Made by a program: the position numbers and the translations under genes. From a bacterium (lineage in GTDB: Bacteria; Actinomycetota; Acidimicrobiia; Acidimicrobiales; CATQHL01), in NCBI GenBank assembly GCA_028819945.1, contig JAPPKQ010000080.1:1-9540 (forward strand): DNA of 9,540 nucleotides, read 5' to 3'. Positions 7,293 through 9,540 of this stretch are shown piece after piece; the first letter of the stretch is position 1; the number at the start of each line of letters is the position of its first letter. The notes beneath the pieces were generated by a model that ran no database searches, was not told where the DNA came from, and saw nothing but the letters and a program-made list of their open reading frames with translations.

Positions 7293-7873
7293 AGTCCCAC
7301 CAGGACGCGGTCGAGCTTGGCTGCGAAGCGCCGGCGCGCCGCGGCGACACGCTCGGAACGGGCCTCGTAGAGGGCCACATAGCGCCGACGACAGCGCGGG
7401 TTCACGATCAGCCGCATCGTGCGCAACAGGATGCGGCGCCCATGGTCCCGGCTGCGGAACACCTCGGATCGGGAACGATCGTGGATGACGATCGCCACCA
7501 GCCGGTGCACCCCGACCAGTCCCCGATGCAGCTTCCCGTCCACGAGGTGGAAGCCCACGCCGGGCACGAAGGTGCGGTCCACGAAGCCCTTCAGGCGCGG
7601 GGGCATTCCCGTCCAGCCGGCCCGGTACACGAAGATCAACGCCTCGGCGGCGCTCACCCGCGGCCCGAAGTCGGCCACGTCGGGCTCCACGAGCGGCTGC
7701 CCGGAGTGGTAGGCCCGGCGTCCGGCGGTGGTCATGGCGGCGTTGAAGTCACCCTCGTGGAGGTCGATCAGGTCGACGTCGTGGTCCGCCGTGGCGAGTG
7801 CCGCCTCGACGGCCCGGCGCAGCCCGCCGTCGTCGATGTCGGGCTCGTCGGCCAGAACCAGCACCACGCGCAC
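7289..7873 (-). CDS. Flavodoxin-fold NAD(P)H oxidoreductase, divergent paralogue
   Basis: This 194-residue protein of the same Flavodoxin_2 family is the first gene of the minus-strand pair. The family core is seen in TTAGRRAYHSGQPLVEPDV near 48-66, EALIFVYRAGWTGMPPRLKGFVDRTF near 77-102, where most members have VYPTWWYGxPAxLKGWxDRV, and the following VPGVGFHL. The C-terminal third aligns loosely with the downstream partner. Two flavin-contacting spots are altered: the usual HPxPxS phosphate loop reads ADEPDIDDGG, and the Trp-Trp pair of the YPTWW motif is AGW. It may therefore bind flavin weakly or act as a regulatory or structural partner of the downstream protein (inference). The start is GTG 7873; a second in-frame GTG at 7867 is possible. 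A leaderless transcript is plausible (see the promoter entry). Confidence 0.82.
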   Translation of the reverse strand: MRVVLVLADEPDIDDGGLRRAVEAALATADHDVDLIDLHEGDFNAAMTTAGRRAYHSGQPLVEPDVADFGPRVSAAEALIFVYRAGWTGMPPRLKGFVDRTFVPGVGFHLVDGKLHRGLVGVHRLVAIVIHDRSRSEVFRSRDHGRRILLRTMRLIVNPRCRRRYVALYEARSERVAAARRRFAAKLDRVLVGL

Positions 7874-7879
7874 GGCCCC

Positions 7880-7885
7880 ATTCTG
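7880..7885 (-). promoter_or_regulatory. Possible -10 box for the flavodoxin-fold pair
   Basis: On the minus strand, CAGAAT is followed by six bases (GGGGCC) and then the GTG start at 7873. The spacing would place transcription initiation at or next to the start codon. No matching -35 is visible. Alternatively, the GGGG run immediately before the GTG could serve as a weak ribosome site. The call rests on spacing alone. Confidence 0.25.
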
Positions 7886-7965
7886 GCAGTCCCGCAGTCA
7901 CCGGCCACCAGCGAGGCCGGTTCGCCTGGCCGCGCCCCTGTGGCGGGGCCGCGACCGCGGCGGAC

Positions 7966-7971
7966 TACCCT
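7966..7971 (+). promoter_or_regulatory. Likely -10 box and leaderless start for the amidohydrolase gene
   Basis: TACCCT fits the actinobacterial TANNNT -10 consensus and ends eight bases before the GTG start at 7980, so the transcript would begin at the start codon or within a few bases of it. No purine-rich ribosome site lies between them (CGGCGCCG only), which fits leaderless initiation. No good -35 is seen. The 106-bp divergent region 7874-7979 holds this box and the opposing candidate and nothing else recognisable. Confidence 0.42.
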
Positions 7972-7979
7972 CGGCGCCG

Positions 7980-9278
7980 GTGCGCGCATCCTGCATCCTG
8001 GCCGACGCCCTGCTGCCCGACGGGCGCCGGGTGGACGTGACCGTCGTCGACGGGGTGGTCGCGGTGGTGGAGGACGCACGGCCGCGAGACGAAGTCGCTG
8101 CCGGGGGCGGAACCGCCACCGGCACCGCGACCGCCGAGACGCTCGAGCGTCACGACCTCGGGGGGATGCTGCTGTTGGGAGGCCTCGCCGAGCCGCACGC
8201 CCATCTCGACAAGGCGCTGTCGGCGGACGTTGTCGTGAACGCCACCGGCGACCTGATCGGCGCCATCGAGGCCTGGCACTCCCATCGCGGCGGGATTAGC
8301 AGCGAGAACACCCTGGCACGGGCACTGCGCGCCGCCGAGATCGCCGCCGAGCACGGGGTGACCGCGATCCGCAGCCACGTCGACGTCGGCGCCGACATCG
8401 GCGCCCGAGGCGTGGAGGCGCTCGTCGAGACGCGGCGCCTGTGCCGCAGGCTCGTCGACCTGCAACTCGTGGCACTGGTCGGCGTTCCCCTGACGGGCCC
8501 GGAGGGTGCGGGCAACCGGCGCGCGCTGGCGGCCGCACTCGCCGCGGGCGCCGATCTCGTGGGCGGTGCCCCCGCGCTCGATCCGCGGCCCGCCGAATGC
8601 GTGGCGGTCTGCCTTGACGCTGCAGCCGAGGCCGGTCTGGCCGTAGACCTGCACGTTGACGAGACGCTCGATCCCGACGTGCGCTCCCTCGCCGAGTTGG
8701 CCCGCGGCGTACTCGACCGGGGCTTCCCGCACCCGGTGACCGCAAGCCACTGCGTGAGCCTGGGCATGATGCCCGAAGCTGACCAGCGGGAGATCGCCAC
8801 CCTGGTGGCCGAGGCGGGCGTCGGCGTGGTGACCCTCCCGCAGACCAATCTGTTCCTGCAGGGCCGCGGGCGGCGGACGGCCCCACCCCGCGGGCTCACC
8901 GCTCTGGCCGCGCTGGCTGAGGCGGGCGTGCGGGTGGCCGGCGGCGGGGACAACCTGCAGGATCCCTTCAACCTGATGGGTCGCGGTGACCCCTTCGAGA
9001 CCGCCTCGCTGCTCGTGACCGCGGGTCACGTGCCGCCCGACGCGGCGCTGGCGCACGTGTCGGAGCAGGCGCGGGACGTGATGGGGTTGCCCGCCGCCGG
9101 GGCACGGCCGGGCGCGGTCGCCGACTTCGTGGCCGTGGCGGCCGGCTCGGCCCGTCAGGCGATCGCCGCTGCGCCCGGGACCCGCCTAACGTTCAAGGCA
9201 GGGCGATTGGTGGCACGCGTACGGCGGACCAGCGCTGTCGTCTCCGGGACGGCACCGTTGCCTCCCGAGCGAGACTGA
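7980..9278 (+). CDS. Cytosine-deaminase-like metal-dependent amidohydrolase
   Basis: This is a 432-residue TIM-barrel amidohydrolase of the CodA/AtzC-like group, which hydrolyses C-N bonds of heterocycles or cyclic amides using one divalent metal. The GTG at 7980 is preferred because it begins the conserved VRASCILADALLPDGRRVD strand; the open frame continues upstream but covers the divergent region. Metal and catalytic residues are visible: His73 and His75 in EPHAHLDKAL, His225 and Glu228 in DLHVDETLD, His257 in VTASHCVSLG and Asp324 in GGGDNLQDPFNLMGRGDP. Other family blocks are GVTAIRSHVDVGADIGARGVEAL and TLPQTNLFLQGRG. By alignment from memory to E. coli CodA, the cytosine-binding Gln156 (in VAFPQ) is replaced by VALVGVP, and Asp314 by Asn325. 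Cytosine is therefore doubtful as the substrate. Residues 41-53 are a low-complexity Gly/Thr/Ala stretch. The next gene starts 38 bases downstream on the same strand. Confidence 0.9.
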   Translation: MRASCILADALLPDGRRVDVTVVDGVVAVVEDARPRDEVAAGGGTATGTATAETLERHDLGGMLLLGGLAEPHAHLDKALSADVVVNATGDLIGAIEAWHSHRGGISSENTLARALRAAEIAAEHGVTAIRSHVDVGADIGARGVEALVETRRLCRRLVDLQLVALVGVPLTGPEGAGNRRALAAALAAGADLVGGAPALDPRPAECVAVCLDAAAEAGLAVDLHVDETLDPDVRSLAELARGVLDRGFPHPVTASHCVSLGMMPEADQREIATLVAEAGVGVVTLPQTNLFLQGRGRRTAPPRGLTALAALAEAGVRVAGGGDNLQDPFNLMGRGDPFETASLLVTAGHVPPDAALAHVSEQARDVMGLPAAGARPGAVADFVAVAAGSARQAIAAAPGTRLTFKAGRLVARVRRTSAVVSGTAPLPPERD

Positions 9279-9316
9279 CCCGTCGGGAACCCGAAGATGA
9301 ACCCGCCGGTCGAGCG

Positions 9317-9540
9317 ATGAGCGCAGCTGAGCCTCAGATCCCCTGGGGTGTGTGGTTCGAGCCGACACAGCCGGTTCGGAGACTCGTTGAGCTGGCGAAG
9401 TTCGCTGAGGACCTGGGTGCAGAGGTCTGCCTGGTCGCCGACGAGGGAACCGAGCGCGACGTGTACGTTGCGCTCACCGCCATCCTCGCCGCCAGCGACA
9501 GGCTGGTGGTGGGCCCGGCCATCACCAACCCCTTCTCGCG
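9317..9540 (+). CDS. F420-type luciferase-like monooxygenase (LLM class oxidoreductase), 5' partial
   Basis: The first 74 codons of a gene run off the window end with no stop. The protein starts MSAAEPQIPWGVWFEP, continues with a helix RRLVELAKFAEDLGAE, then CLVADEGTERDVYVAL and RLVVGPAITNPFSR. The D-E-G-T-x-R-D and G-P-x-I-T-N-P-x-x-R patterns are typical of F420-dependent LLM enzymes related to methylene-tetrahydromethanopterin reductase, common in actinobacteria. It would be a cytosolic TIM-barrel redox enzyme that uses F420 or FMN; the substrate is unknown. The ATG at 9317 has no strong ribosome site, but a 7-codon ORF (9297-9320) ends on it with an ATGA overlap. It probably shares a transcript with the amidohydrolase upstream, which suggests a joint catabolic or salvage step (inference). 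Confidence 0.8.
   Translation, partial: MSAAEPQIPWGVWFEPTQPVRRLVELAKFAEDLGAEVCLVADEGTERDVYVALTAILAASDRLVVGPAITNPFS

Noticed and set aside
5779..7380. 533-codon open frame on the minus strand covering the aconitase end and the flavodoxin genes
   Set aside because: It is a shadow frame across two real genes on opposite strands. Its sequence is a low-complexity Arg/Gly/Pro mixture without a family signature.
7728..7979. N-terminal extension of the amidohydrolase by 84 residues
   Set aside because: It runs antisense through the start of the flavodoxin-fold gene and the divergent promoter region. The conserved first strand begins at the GTG at 7980.
9283..9294. Possible terminator hairpin after the amidohydrolase gene
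   Set aside because: The inverted repeat TCGGG-AA-CCCGA has a loop of only two bases and no T-run, and the next gene follows closely on the same strand.

Overview
The window is about 9.5 kb of very GC-rich, gene-dense DNA (roughly 70% G+C by eye). It uses many GTG starts and has almost no intergenic space. A partial F420-type luciferase-like monooxygenase and two likely leaderless GTG genes preceded by TANNNT-like boxes suggest a high-GC actinobacterium, perhaps of the Acidimicrobiia type. This placement is inferred from style and gene families; no rRNA or other marker gene is present.

Left block (18-6735, + strand): a compact four-gene operon encodes an NAD(P)-dependent aldehyde dehydrogenase, a citrate/2-methylcitrate synthase, a PrpF-family tricarboxylate isomerase and an aconitase of the AcnA/IRP/AcnD superfamily. 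The last three are tightly coupled (2-base gap, then a 4-base overlap). PrpF next to an aconitase and a citrate-synthase homologue is the hallmark of the methylcitrate route of propionyl-CoA oxidation (PrpC, then AcnD plus PrpF, then an aconitase, then PrpB). No PrpB or PrpD lies in the window, and the aconitase looks more like AcnA than AcnD. The operon is therefore best read as a methylcitrate-cycle variant or a related tricarboxylate pathway, with the aldehyde dehydrogenase feeding it an acid. The prpF gene carries an in-frame insertion made of three 21-bp tandem repeats joined to a hairpin repeat with an 8-bp perfect stem.

Middle block (6732-7873, - strand): two overlapping, distantly paralogous flavodoxin-fold NAD(P)H oxidoreductases run toward the aconitase. 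The last gene of each operon ends in a shared CTAG, so the two convergent stop codons overlap.

Right block (7980-9540, + strand): diverging from the flavodoxin pair across about 106 bp is a cytosine-deaminase-like amidohydrolase. It keeps the metal ligands but appears to lack the Gln that binds cytosine in E. coli CodA, so its substrate is probably different. It is followed by the 5' end of an F420-type flavin-family oxidoreductase that runs off the window. No tRNA, rRNA, CRISPR array, insertion sequence or prophage gene was seen, and there is no gene-free stretch longer than about 110 bases.
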